From Typhlomys cinereus (Eukaryota > Chordata > Mammalia > Rodentia > Platacanthomyidae), in assembly GCA_023101885.1 (NCBI GenBank), contig JALPQD010000827.1:372001-436000 (forward strand): a DNA stretch of 64,000 nt. Direction: 5' to 3'. The position numbers were made by a program, and so were the translations under genes. The notes under the pieces were generated by a model, which was not told the DNA's origin, ran no database searches, and worked only from the letters and a program-made list of their open reading frames with translations. Positions 20,758 through 34,014 of this stretch are shown piece by piece (positions within the stretch are counted from its first letter, which is position 1; the number at the start of each line of letters is the position of its first letter).

Positions 20758-21911
20758 AGTGACCACGAGAGATCGCGTCAAATTCACATGTTTCACTTTC
20801 TCTTCTCAGTGATAAGAATCCTGTGGATGTTCCTACGTTGTAAGTTTTTATGTTCAGGAGAAATTCACACTGGTTTTGTGACGTTTTCAGGGAATATGTT
20901 CACGCAGGCCTTGATTTTCCAAAAGAGTGAACCAAGTGAGGAGGACTGCGAGTCAAATTTTGGAGGTGCACTTCTTAGGGATAAGTATCCTACAGAAGAT
21001 TCTGTAGTGTTACACTTTGTAAGGTTCAGGAGAAGAACATACTTGTTTTGCGACATTCGCATATAACATGTTCACGCAGGCCGTGATTATCCTAAAGAGT
21101 GAACCACGTGTGGAGGATTCAGAGTAAATGTTGGAATTGCACTTCTTAGTGATAAGGATCCTAGAGGATTTCGTATACTGTAACATGTGTGTTCAGGCGA
21201 AAATCATACTTGTTTTGTGACATTTGAGGGCACATGTTCACACAGGCCATGATTTTACAGAATAGTGAACCTAGTGAGGAGTACTCTGAGTTAAATGTGG
21301 CAAGTGCACTGTAGGAGAAGTATCGCACAGAAGTTTCTATATTGTAATTCTTTGTGTTCAGGAGGAAATCACACTTGGTTTACGACGTTTCCATGAAACA
21401 TGTTCATGCATGTCTTTCGCTTCCAAAATAGTGAAGTAAGTGAAGAGGACTCACAGTTATACATGCAGCATCTGCACTTATATGGGATAACCAATCTACA
21501 CAGGGTTCTAGACTGTAAAACTTTGTATTCTGGAGAAAACAACATTTGTTTTGTGCTGATTCTACCAACGATGTTCCTTTCCAAATAGTGAACCAAGTGA
21601 AGAGGACTCACAGTTACATATGTAGCATGTCCACTTATTTCAGATAAGTATCCTACACAGGGTGCTAGACTGTAAAACTTTGTATTCTGGAGAAAACATT
21701 TGTTTTGTGCTGATTCTACCAACGATGTTCCTTTCCAAAATAGTCAACCAAGTGAACAGGACTCACAGTTATATATGTAGCATGTGCACTCATTTGGGAT
21801 AAGTATCCTCCACAGGGTTCTAGACTGTAAAACTTTTTATTCTGGAGAAAACAACATTTGTTTTGTGCTGATTGTACCAACGATATTCAGGCTTGTAATG
21901 AGCTTGAAAAT
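20758..21911 (+). repeat. HOR unit 19, A-B-C-D-E-E-F, 1154 bp
   Basis: It sits at the place of unit 2 in the second large block, but from C onward it has unit 4 type sequence and a normal F. The 41 bp length difference from unit 2 is why the block offset changes from 19409 to 19450 bp. Confidence 0.92.
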
Positions 21912-22946
21912 AGTGACCACGAGAGATCGCGTCAAATTCACGTGTTTCACTTTCTCTTCTCAGTGATAAGAATCCTGTAGATGTTCCTACGTTGTAAGTT
22001 TTTATGTTCAGGAGAAATTCACACTGGTTTTGTGACGTTTTCAGGGAATATGTTCACGCAGCCTTGATTTTCCAAAAGAGTGAACCAAGTGAGGAGGACT
22101 GCGAGTCAAATGTTGGAGGTGCACTTCTTAGGGATAAGTATCCTACAGAAGATTCTATAGTGTTACACTTTGTAAGGTTCAGGAGAAGATCATACTTGTT
22201 TTGCGACATTCGCATATAACATGTTCACGCAGGCCGTGATTATTCTAAAGAGTGAACCACGTGTGGAGGATTCAGAGTAAATGTTGGAATTGCCCTTCTT
22301 AGTGATAAGGATCCTAGAGAATTTCGTATACTGTAACATTTGTGTTCAGGCGAAAATCATACTTGTTTTTTGACATTTGAGGGCACATGTTCACACAGGC
22401 CATGATTTTACAGAATAGTGAACCTAGTGAGGAGTACTCTGAGTTAACAGAATAGTGAACCTAGTGAGGAGTACTCTGAGATAAATGTGGCAAGTGCACT
22501 GTAGGAGAAGTATCGTACAGAAGTTTCTATATTGTAATTCTTTGTGTTCAGGAGGAAATCACACTTGGTTTACGACGTTTCCATGAAACATGTTCATGCA
22601 TGTCTTTCCCTTCCAAATAGTGAAGTAAGTGAAGAGGACTCACAGTTATATATGTAGCATGTGCACTTATTTGGGATAAGTATCCTAAACAGGGTTCTAG
22701 ACTGTAAAACTTTGTATTGTGGAGAAAACAACATTTGTTTTGTGCTGATTCTACCAACGAGGTTCCTTTCCAAAATAGTGAACCAAGTGAAGATGACTCA
22801 CAGTTATATGTGTAGCATGTGCACTTATTTGGGATAAGTATCCTACACAGGGTGCTAAACTGTAAAATTTTGTATTCTGGAGAAAACAACATTTGTTTTG
22901 TGCCGATTGTACCAACGATATTCAGGCTTGTAATGAGCTTGAAAAT
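21912..22946 (+). repeat. HOR unit 20, A-B-C-d-D-E-F, 1035 bp
   Basis: Counterpart of unit 3, sharing TGCCCTTC in C and GAGATAAATG in D. A has the standard GAGAGATCGCGTC start rather than the GAGAGGACC form of unit 3. Confidence 0.92.
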
Positions 22947-24100
22947 AGTGATCACGAGAGATCGCGTCAAATTCACATGTTTCACTTTCTCTTCTCAGTG
23001 ATAAGAATCCTGTGGATGTTCCTACGTTGTAAGTTTTTATGTTCAGGCGAAATTCACACTGGTTTTGTGACGTTTTCAGGGAATATGTTCACGCAGGCCT
23101 TGATTTTCCAAAAGAGTGAACCAAGTGAGGAGGACTGCGAGTCAAATTTTGGAGGTGCACTTCTTAGGGATAAGTATCCTACAGAAGATTCTGTAGTGTT
23201 ACACTTTGTAAGGTTCAGGAGAAGAACATACTTGTTTTGCGACATTCCCATATAACATGTTCACGCAGGCCGTGATTATCCTAAAGAGTGAACCACGTGT
23301 GGAGGATTCAGAGTAAATGTTGGAATTGCACTTCTTAGTGATAAGGATCCTAGAGGATTTCGTATACTGTAACATGTGTGTTCAGGCGAAAATCATACTT
23401 GTTTTGTGACATTTGAGGGCACATGTTCACACAGGCCATGATTTTACAGAATAGTGAACCTAGTGAGGAGTACTCTGAGTTAAATGTGGCAAGTGCACTG
23501 TAGGAGAAGTATCGCACAGAAGTTTCTATATTGTAATTCTTTGTGTTCAGGAGGAAATCACACTTGGTTTACGACGTTTCCATGAAACATGTTCATGCAT
23601 GTCTTTCGCTTCCAAAATAGTGAAGTAAGTGAAGAGGACTCACAGTTATACATGCAGCATCTGCACTTATATGGGATAACCAATCTACACAGGGTTCTAG
23701 ACTGTAAAACTTTGTATTCTGGAGAAAACAACATTTGTTTTGTGCTGATTCTACCAACGATGTTCCTTTCCAAATAGTGAACCAAGTGAAGAGGACTCAC
23801 AGTTACATATGTAGCATGTCCACTTATTTCAGATAAGTATCCTACACAGGGTGCTAGACTGTAAAACTTTGTATTCTGGAGAAAACATTTGTTTTGTGCT
23901 GATTCTACCAACGATGTTCCTTTCCAAAATAGTCAACCAAGTGAACAGGACTCACAGTTATATATGTAGCATGTGCACTCATTTGGGATAAGTATCCTCC
24001 ACAGGGTTCTAGACTGTAAAACTTTTTATTCTGGAGAAAACAACATTTGTTTTGTGCTGATTGTACCAACGATATTCAGGCTTGTAATGAGCTTGAAAAT
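22947..24100 (+). repeat. HOR unit 21, A-B-C-D-E-E-F, 1154 bp
   Basis: Counterpart of unit 4, with the same CATTCCCATATAAC in B. It differs by TCAGGCGAAATTC in A and by one extra T in the F monomer (CACAGTTATATATG). Confidence 0.92.
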
Positions 24101-25136
24101 AGTGACCACGAGAGATCGCGTCAAATTCACGTGTTTCACTTTCTCTTCTCAGTGATAAGAATCCTGTAGATGTTCCTACGTTGTAAGTTTTTATGTTCAG
24201 GAGAAATTCACACTGGTTTTGTGACGTTTTCAGGGAATATGTTCACGCAGCCTTGATTTTCCAAAAGAGTGAACCAAGTGAGGAGGACTGCGAGGCAAAT
24301 ATTGGAGGTGCACTTCTTAGGGATAAGTATCCTACAGAAGATTCTATAGTGTTACACTTTGTAAGGTTCAGGAGAAGATCATACTTGTTTTGCGACATTC
24401 GCATATAACATGTTCACGCAGGCCGTGATTATTCTAAAGAGTGAACCACGTGTGGAGGATTCAGAGTAAATGTTGGAATTGCACTTCTTAGTGATAAGGA
24501 TCCTAGAGAATTTCGTATACTGTAACATTTGTGTTCAGGCGAAAATCATACTTGTTTTTTGACATTTGAGGGCACATGTTCACACAGGCCATGATTTTAC
24601 AGAATAGTGAACCTAGTGAGGAGTACTCTGAGTTAACAGAATAGTGAACCTAGTGAGGAGTACTCTGAGATAAATGTGGCAAGTGCACTGTAGGAGAAGT
24701 ATCGTACAGAAGTTTCTATATTGTAATTCTTTGTGTTCAGGAGGAAATCACACTTGGTTTACGACGTTTCCATGAAACATGTTCATGCATGTCTTTCCCT
24801 TCCAAAATAGTGAAGTAAGTGAAGAGGACTCACAGTTATATATGTAGCATGTGCACTTATTTGGGATAAGTATCCTAAACAGGGTTCTAGACTGTAAAAC
24901 TTTGTATTGTGGAGAAAACAACATTTGTTTTGTGCTGATTCTACCAACGAGGTTCCTTTCCAAAATAGTGAACCAAGTGAAGATGACTCACAGTTATATG
25001 TGTAGCATGTGCACTTATTTGGGATAAGTATCCTACACAGGGTGCTAAACTGTAAAATTTTGTATTCTGGAGAAAACAACATTTGTTTTGTGCCGATTGT
25101 ACCAACGATATTCAGGCTTGTAATGAGCTTGAAAAT
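24101..25136 (+). repeat. HOR unit 22, A-B-C-d-D-E-F, 1036 bp
   Basis: Counterpart of unit 5. One clear private difference is GCGAGGCAAATATTGG in B, where unit 5 has GCGAGTCAAATATTGG. Confidence 0.92.
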
Positions 25137-26289
25137 AGTGATCACGAGAGATCGCGTCAAATTCACATGTTTCACTTTCTCTTCTCAGTGATAAGAATCC
25201 TGTGGATGTTCCTACATTGTAAGTTTTTATGTTCAGGCGAAATTCACACTGGTTTTGTGACGTTTTCAGGGAATATGTTCACGCAGGCCTTGATTTTCCA
25301 AAAGAGTGAACCAAGTTAGGAGGACTGCGAGTCAAATGTTGGAGGTGCACTTCTTAGGGATAAGTATCCTACAGAAGATTCTGTAGTGTTACACTTTGTA
25401 AGGTTCAGGAGAAGATCATACTTGTTTTGCGACATTCGCATATAACATGTTCATGCAGGTCGTGATTATCCTAAAGAGTGAACCACGTGTGGAGGATTCA
25501 AGTAAATGTTGGAATTGCACTTCTTAGTGATAAGGATCCTAGAGAATTTCGTATACTGTAACATTTGTGTTCAGGCGAAAATCATACTTGTTTTATGACA
25601 TTTGAGGGCACATGTTCACACAGGCCATGATTTTACAGAATAGTGAACCTAGTGAGGAGTACTCTGAGTTAAATGTGGCAAGTGCACTGTAGGAGAAGTA
25701 TCGCATAGAAGTTTCTATATTGTAATTCTTTGTGTTCAGGAGGAAATCACACTTGGTTTACAACGTTTCCATGAAACATGTTCATGCATGTCTTTCCCTT
25801 CCAAAATAGTGAAGTAAGTGAAGAGGACTCACAGTTATATATGTAGCATGTGCACTTATATGGGATAAGTAATCTACACAGGGTTCTAGACTGTAAAACT
25901 TTGTATTCTGGAGAAAACAACATTTGTTTTGTGCTGATTCTACCAACGATGTTCCTTTCCAAATAGTGAACCAAGTGAAGAGGACTCACAGTTACATATG
26001 TAGCATGTGCACTTATTTGGGATAAGTATCCTACACAGGGTTCTAGACTGTAAAACTTTGTATTCTGGAGAAAACAACATTTGTTTTGTGCAGATTCTAC
26101 CAACGATGTTCCTTTCCAAAATAGTGAACCAAGTGAAGAGGACTCACAGTTATATGTGCAGCATGTGCACTCATTTGGGATAAGTATCCTCCACAGGGTT
26201 CTAGACTGTAAAACTTTGTATTCCGGAGAAAACATTTGTTTTGTGCTGATTGTACCAACGATATTCAGACTTGTAATGAGCTTGAAAAT
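25137..26289 (+). repeat. HOR unit 23, A-B-C-D-E-E-F, 1153 bp
   Basis: Counterpart of unit 6 with the same CCAAGTTAGG and GGATTCAAGTAAATG lesions. A private T-to-A change gives GTGCAGATTC at about 26,091. Confidence 0.92.
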
Positions 26290-27325
26290 AGTGACAATGA
26301 GAGATCGCGTCAAATTCACATGTTTCACTTTCTCTTCTCAGTGATAAGAATCCTGTAGATGTTCCTACGTTGTAAGTTTTTATGTTCAGGAGAAATTCAC
26401 ACTGGTTTTGGGACGTTTTCAGGGAATATGTTCACGCAGGCCTTGATTTTCCAAAAGAGTGAACCAAGTGAGGAGGACTGCGACTCAAATGTTGGAGGTG
26501 CACTTCTTAGGGATAAGTATCCTACAGAAGATTCTGTAGTGTTACACTTTGTAAGGTTCAGGAGAAGATCATACTTGTTTTGCGACATTCGCATATAACA
26601 TGTTCACGCAGGCCGTGATTATCCTAAACAGTGAACCACGTGTGGAGGATTCAGAGTAAATGTTGGAATTGCACTTCTTAGTGATAAGGATCCTAGAGAA
26701 TTTCGTTTACTGTAACATTTGTGTTCAGGCGAAAATCATACTTGTTTTGTGACATTTGAGGGCACATGTTCACACAGGCCATGATTTTACAGAATAGTGA
26801 ACCTAGTGAGGAGTACTCTGAGTTAACAGAATAGTGAAACTAGTGAGGAGTACTCTGAGTTAAATGTGGCAAGTGCACTGTGGGAGAAGTATCGTACAGA
26901 AGGTTCTATATTGTAATTCTTTGTGTTCAGGAGGAAATCACACTTGGTTTACGACGTTTCCATGAAACATGTTCATGCATGTCTTTCCCTTCCAAAATAG
27001 TGAAGTAAGTGAAAAGTCTCACAATTACATATGTAGCATGTGCACTTATTTGGGATAAGTATCCTAAACAGGGTTCTAGACTGTAAAACTTTGTATTCTG
27101 GAGAAAACAACATTTGTTTTGTGCTGATTCTACCAACGAGGTTCCTTTCCAAAATAGTGAACCAAGTGAAGATGACTCACAGTTATATGTGTAGCATGTG
27201 CACTTATTTGGGATAAGTATCCTACACAGGGTTCTAGACTGTAAAACTTTGTATTCTGGAGAAAACAACATTTGTTTTGTGCTGATTGTACCAACGATAT
27301 TCAGGCTTGTAATGAGCTTGAAAAT
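26290..27325 (+). repeat. HOR unit 24, A-B-C-d-D-E-F, 1036 bp
   Basis: Counterpart of unit 7, sharing GACAATGAGAG in A, CTGCGACTC in B and CTCACAATTAC in E. Confidence 0.92.
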
Positions 27326-28479
27326 AGTGACCACGAGAGATCGCGTCAAATTCACATGTTTCACTTTCTCTTCTCAGTGATAAGAATCCTGTGGATGTTC
27401 CTACGTTGTAAGTTTTTATGTTCAGGCGAAATTCACACTGGTTTTGTGACGTTTTCAGGGAATATGTTCACGCAGGCCTTGATTTTCCAAAAGAGTGAAC
27501 CAAGTGAGGAGGACTGCGAGTCAAATTTTGGAGGTGCACTTCTTAGGGATAAGTATCCTACAGAAGATTCTGTAGTGTTACACTTTGTAAGGTTCAGGAG
27601 AAGATCATACTTGTTTTGCGACATTCGCATATAACATGTTCACGCAGGCCGTGATTATCCTAAAGAGTGAACCACGTGTGGAGGATTCAGAGTAAATGTT
27701 GGAATTGCACTTCTTAGTGATAAGGATCCTAGAGAATTTCGTATACTGTAACATGTGTGTTCAGGCGAAAATCATACTTGTTTTGTGACATTTGAGGGCA
27801 CATGTTCACACAGGCCATGATTTTACAGAATAGTGAACCTAGTGAGGAGTACTCTGAGTTAAATGTGGCAAGTGCACTGTAGGAGAAGTATCGCACAGAA
27901 GTTTCTATATTGTAATTCTTTGTGTTCAGGAGGAAATCACACTTGGTTTACGACGTTTCCATGAAACATGTTCATGCATGTCTTTCGCTTCCAAAATAGT
28001 GAAGTAAGTGAAGAGGACTCACAGTTATACATGCAGCATCTGCACTTATATGGGATAACCAATCTACACAGGGTTCTAGACTGTAAAACTTTGTATTCTG
28101 GAGAAAACAACATTTGTTTTGTGCTGATTCTACCAACGATGTTCCTTTCCAAATAGTGAACCAAGTGAAGAGGACTCACAGTTACATATGTAGCATGTCC
28201 ACTTATTTCAGATAAGTATCCTACACAGGGTGCTAGACTGTAAAACTTTGTATTCTGGAGAAAACATTTGTTTTGTGCTGATTCTACCAACGATGTTCCT
28301 TTCCAAAATAGTCAACCAAGTGAACAGGACTCACAGTTATATATGTAGCATGTGCACTCATTTGGGATAAGTATCCTCCACAGGGTTCTAGACTGTAAAA
28401 CTTTTTATTCTGGAGAAAACAACATTTGTTTTGTGCTGATTGTACCAACGATATTCAGGCTTGTAATGAGCTTGAAAAT
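27326..28479 (+). repeat. HOR unit 25, A-B-C-D-E-E-F, 1154 bp
   Basis: Counterpart of unit 8 at +19451 bp. The second E starts with standard GTGAACCAAGTG. Confidence 0.92.
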
Positions 28480-29513
28480 AGTGACCACGAGAGATCGCGT
28501 CAAATTCACGTGTTTCACTTTCTCTTCTCAGTGATAAGAATCCTGTAGATGTTCCTACGTTGTAAGTTTTTATGTTCAGGAGAAATTCACACTGGTTTTG
28601 TGACGTTTTCAGGGAATATGTTCACGCAGCCTTGATTTTCCAAAAGAGTGAACCAAGTGAGGAGGACTGCGAGTCAAATATTGGAGGTGCACTTCTTAGG
28701 GATAAGTATCCTACAGAAGATTCTATAGTGTTACACTTTGTAAGGTTCAGGAGAAGATCATACTTGTTTTGCGACATTCGCATATAACATGTTCACGCAG
28801 GCCGTGATTATTCTAAAGAGTGAACCACGTGTGGAGGATTCAGAGTAAATGTTGGAATTGCACTTCTTAGTGATAAGGATCCTAGAGAATTTCGTATACT
28901 GTAACATTTGTGTTCAGGCGAAAATCATACTTGTTTTTTGACATTTGAGGGCACATGTTCACACAGGCCATGATTTTACAGAATAGTGAACCTAGTGAGG
29001 AGTACTCTGAGTTAACAGAATAGTGAAACTAGTGAGGAGTACTCTGAGTTAAATGTGGCAAGTGCACTGTAGGAGAAGTATCGTACAGAAGGTTCTATAT
29101 TGTAATTTTTGTGTTCAGGAGGAAATCACACTTGGTTTACGACGTTTCCATGAAACATGTTCATGCATGTCTTTCCCTTCCAAAATAGTGAAGTAAGTGA
29201 AAAGTCTCACAGTTACATATGTAGCATGTGCACTTATTTGGGATAAGTATCCTAAACAGGGTTCTAGACTGTAAAACTTTGTATTCTGGAGAAAACAACA
29301 TTTGTTTTGTGCTGATTCTACCAACGAGGTTCCTTTCCAAAATAGTGAACCAAGTGAAGATGACTCACAGTTATATGTGTAGCATGTGCACTTATTTGGG
29401 ATAAGTATCCTACACAGGGTTCTAGACTGTAAAACTTTGTATTCTGGAGAAAACAACATTTGTTTTGTGCTGATTGTACCAACGATATTCAGGCTTGTAA
29501 TGAGCTTGAAAAT
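28480..29513 (+). repeat. HOR unit 26, A-B-C-d-D-E-F, 1034 bp
   Basis: Counterpart of unit 9. The T-run in D (TGTAATTTTTGTG) is one base shorter, which moves the block offset from 19451 to 19450 bp. Confidence 0.92.
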
Positions 29514-30671
29514 AGTGACCACGAGAGATCGCGTCAAATTCACATGTTTCACTTTCTCTTCTCAGTGATAAGAATCCTGTGGATGTTCCTACGTTGTAAG
29601 TTTTTATGTTCAGGCGAAATTCACACTGGTTTTGTGACGTTTTCAGGGAATATGTTCACGCAGGCCTTGATTTTCCAAAAGAGTGAACCAAGTGAGGAGG
29701 ACTGCGAGTCAAATTTTGGAGGTGCACTTCTTAGGGATAAGTATCCTACAGAAGATTCTGTAGTGTTACACTTTGTAAGGTTCAGGAGAAGATCATACTT
29801 GTTTTGCGACATTCGCATATAACATGTTCACGCAGGCCGTGATTATCCTAAAGAGTGAACCACGTGTGGAGGATTCAGAGTAAATGTTGGAATTGCACTT
29901 CTTAGTGATAAGGATCCTAGAGAATTTCGTATACTGTAACATGTGTGTTCAGGCGAAAATCATACTTGTTTTGTGACATTTGAGGGCACATGTTCACACA
30001 GGCCATGATTTTACAGAATAGTGAACCTAGTGAGGAGTACTCTGAGTTAAATGTGGCAAGTGCACTGTAGGAGAAGTATCGTACAGAAGTTTCTGTATTG
30101 TAATTCTTTGTGTTCAGGAGGAAATCACACTTGGTTTACGACGTTTCCATGAAACATGTTCATGCATGTCTTTCCCTTCCAAATAGTGAAGTAAGTGAAG
30201 AGGACTCACAGTTATACATGTAGCATGTGCACTTGTATGGGATAACCAAACTACACAGGGTTCTAGACTGTAAAACTTTATATTGTGGAGAAAACAACAT
30301 TTGTTTTGTGCTGACTCTGGATACCAACGATGTTCCTTTCCAAATAGTGAACCAAGTGAAGAGGACTCACAGTTACATATGTAGCATGTCCACTTATTTC
30401 AGTTAAGTATCCTACACAGGGTGCTACTGTAAAACTTTGTATTCTGGAGAAAACAACATTTGTTTTGTGCTGATTCTACCAACGATGTTCCTTTCCAAAA
30501 TAGTGAACCAAGTGAACAGGACTCACAGTTATAAATGTAGCATGTGCACTCATTTGGGATTAGTATCCTCCACAGGGTTCTAGACTGTAAAACTTTTTAT
30601 TCTGGAGAAAACAACATTTGTTTTGTGCTGATTGTACCAACGATATTCAGGCTTGTAATGAGCTTGAAAAT
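29514..30671 (+). repeat. HOR unit 27, A-B-C-D-E-E-F, 1158 bp
   Basis: Counterpart of unit 10 with the same GACTCTGGATACC insertion and GTGCTACTG loss. One A is missing in CCTTCCAAATAG before E, giving the 19449 bp offset. Confidence 0.92.
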
Positions 30672-31669
30672 AGTGACCACGAGAGATCGCGTCAAATTCA
30701 CGTGTTTCACTTTCTCTTCTCAGTGATAAGAATCCTGTAGATGTTCCTACGTTGTAAGTTTTTATGTTCAGGAGAAATTCACACTGGTTTTGTGACGTTT
30801 TCAGGGAATATGTTCACGCAGCCTTGATTTTCCAAAAGAGTGAACCAAGTGAGGAGGACTGCGAGTCAAATATTGGAGGTGCACTTCTTAGGGATAATTA
30901 TCCTACAGAAGATTCTGTAGTGTTACCCTTTGTAAGGTTCAGGAGAAGATCATACTTGTTTTGCGACATTCGCATATAACATGTTCACGCAGGCCGTGAT
31001 TATCCTAAAGAGTGAACCACGTGTGGAGGATTCAGAGTAAATGTTGGAATTGCACTTCTTAGTGATAAGGATCCTAGAGAATTTCGTATACTGTAACATT
31101 TGTGTTCAGGCGAAAATCATACTTGTTTTGTGACATTTGAGGGCACATGTTCACACAGGCCATGATTTTACAGAATAGTGAACCTAGTGAGGAGTACTCT
31201 GAGTTAAATGTGGCAAGTGCACTGTAGGAGAAGTATCGTACAGAAGGTTCTATATTGTAATTCTTTGTGTTCAGGAGGAAATCACACTTGGTTTACGACG
31301 TTTCCATGAAACATGTTCATGCATGTCTTTCCCTTCCAAAATAGTGAAGTAAGTGAAAAGTCTCACAGTTACATATGTAGCATGTGCACTTATTTGGGAT
31401 AAGTATCCTAAACAGGGTTCTAGACTGTAAAACTTTGTATTCTGGAGAAAACAACATTTGTTTTGTGCTGATTCTACCAACGATGTTCCTTTCCAAAATA
31501 GTGAACCAAGTGAAGATCACTCACAGTTATATGTGTAGCATGTGCACTTATTTGGGATAAGTATCCTACACAGGGTTCTAGACTGTAAAACTTTGTATTC
31601 TGGAGAAAACAACATTTGTTTTGTGCTGATTGTACCAACGATATTCAGGCTTGTAATGAGCTTGAAAAT
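30672..31669 (+). repeat. HOR unit 28, A-B-C-D-E-F, 998 bp
   Basis: Shortest class: no d and only one E. It copies unit 11 up to about 31,550, then continues directly as F where unit 11 has a second E. A homologous E/F exchange that removed one monomer explains it. Confidence 0.92.
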
Positions 31670-32822
31670 AGTGACCACGAGAGATCGCGTCAAATTCACA
31701 TGTTTCACTTTCTCTTCTCAGTGATAAGAATCCTGTGGATGTTCCTACGTTGTAAGTTTTTATGTTCAGGCGAAATTCACACTGGTTTTGTGACGTTTTC
31801 AGGGAATATGTTCACGCAGGCCTTGATTTTCCAAAAGAGTGAACCAAGTGAGGAGGACTGCGAGTCAAATTTTGGAGGTGCACTTCTTAGGGATAAGTAT
31901 CCTACAGAAGATTCTGTAGTGTTACACTTGTAAGGTTCAGGAGAAGATCATACTTGTTTTGCGACATTCGCATATAACATGTTCACGCAGGCCGTGATTA
32001 TCCTAAAGAGTGAACCACGTGTGGAGGATTCAGAGTAAATGTTGGAATTGCACTTCTTAGTGATAAGGATCCTAGAGAATTTCGTATACTGTAACATGTG
32101 TGTTCAGGCGAAAATCATACTTGTTTTGTGACATTTGAGGGCACATGTTCACACAGGCCATGATTTTACAGAATAGTGAACCTAGTGAGGAGTACTCTGA
32201 GTTAAATGTGGCAAGTGCACTGTAGGAGAAGTATCGCACAGAAGTTTCTATATTGTAATTCTTTGTGTTCAGGAGGAAATCACACTTGGTTTACGACGTT
32301 TCCATGAAACATGTTCATGCATGTCTTTCCCTTCCAAAATAGTGAAGTAAGTGAAGAGGACTCACAGTTATATATGTAGCATGTGCACTTATATGGGATA
32401 AGTAATCTACACAGGGTTCTAGACTGTAAAACTTTGTATTCTGGAGAAAACAACATTTGTTTTGTGCTGATTCTACCAACGATGTTCCTTTCCAAATAGT
32501 GAACCAAGTGAAGAGGACTCACAGTTACATATGTAGCATGTGCACTTATTTGGGATAAGTGTCCTACACAGGGTTCTAGACTGTAAAACTTTGTATTCTG
32601 GAGAAAACAACATTTGTTTTGTGCTGATTCTACCAACGATGTTCCTTTCCAAAATAGTGAACCAAGTGAAGAGGACTCACAGTTATATGTGCAGCATGTG
32701 CACTCATTTGGGATAAGTATCCTCCACAGGGTTCTAGACTGTAAAACTTTGTATTCCGGAGAAAACATTTGTTTTGTGCTGATTGTACCAACGATATTCA
32801 GACTTGTAATGAGCTTGAAAAT
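31670..32822 (+). repeat. HOR unit 29, A-B-C-D-E-E-F, 1153 bp
   Basis: B has a one-base loss in TTACACTTGTAAGG (about 31,929), which breaks the accidental open frame seen in neighbours. The E-E-F part is of the unit 6 type, with a private AAGTGTCCTAC. Confidence 0.91.
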
Positions 32823-34014
32823 AGTGACCACGAGAGATCGCGTCAAATTCACATGTTTCACTTTCTCTTCTCAGTGATAAGAATCCTGTAGATGTTCCTA
32901 CGTTGTAAGTTTTTATGTTCAGGAGAAATTCACACTGGTTTTGTGACGTTTTCAGGGAATATGTTCACGCAGCCTTGATTTTCCAAAAGAGTGAACCAAG
33001 TGAGGAGGACTGCGAGTCAAATATTGGAGGTGCACTTCTTAGGGATAATTATCCTACAGAAGATTCTGTAGTGTTACCCTTTGTAAGGTTCAGGAGAAGA
33101 TCATACTTGTTTTGCGACATTCGCATATAACATGTTCACGCAGGCCGTGATTATCCTAAAGAGTGAACCACGTGTGGAGGATTCAGAGTAAATGTTGGAA
33201 TTGCACTTCTTAGTGATAAGGATCCTAGAGAATTTCGTATACTGTAACATTTGTGTTCAGGCGAAAATCATACTTGTTTTGTGACATTTGAGGGCACATG
33301 TTCACACAGGCCATGATTTTACAGAATAGTGAACCTAGTGAGGAGTACTCTGAGTTAACAGAATAGTGAACCTAGTGAGGAGTACTCTGAGTTAAATGTG
33401 GCAAGTGCACTGTAGGAGAAGTATCGTACAGAAGTTTCTATATTGTAATTCTTTGTGTTCAGGAGGAAATCACACTTGGTTTATGACGTTTCCATGAAAC
33501 ATGTTCATGCATGTCTTTCCCTTCCAAAATAGTGAAGTAAGTGAAGAGGACTCACAGTTATATATGTAGCATGTGCACTTATTTGGGATAAGTATCCTAA
33601 ACAGGGTTCTAGACTGTAAAACTTTGTATTCTGGAGAAAACAACATTTGTTTTGTGCTGATTCTACCAACGAAGTTCCTTTCCAAAATAGTGAACCAAGT
33701 GAAGAGGACTCACAGTTACATATGTAGCATGTCCACTTATTTCAGTTAAGTATCCTACACAGGGTGCTACTGTAAAACTTTGTATTCTGGAGAAAACAAC
33801 ATTTGTTTTGTGCTGATTCTACCAACGATGTTCCTTTCCAAAATAGTGAACCAAGTGAACAGGACTCACAGTTATAAATGTAGCATGTGCACTCATTTGG
33901 GATTAGTATCCTCCACAGGGTTCTAGACTGTAAAACTTTTTATTCTGGAGAAAACAACATTTGTTTTGTGCTGATTGTACCAACGATATTCAGGCTTGTA
34001 ATGAGCTTGAAAAT
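32823..34014 (+). repeat. HOR unit 30, A-B-C-d-D-E-E-F, 1192 bp
   Basis: This is the first unit that has both d and two E monomers. It combines unit 11 type B (GGATAATTATCC), TTTATGACG in D, and the unit 10 type second E and F (TTTCAGTTAAG, TATAAATGTAGC). Confidence 0.91.

Larger units (their letters stand above)
19410..31550 (+). repeat. Large block duplication, copy 2
   Basis: Contains units 18-28 matching units 1-11 one for one, private variants included. The preceding DNA (unit 17) belongs to another subfamily. Unit 28 leaves the collinearity by jumping from E to F. Because about a dozen HORs were copied together, the exchange unit was far larger than a single HOR. Confidence 0.9.
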
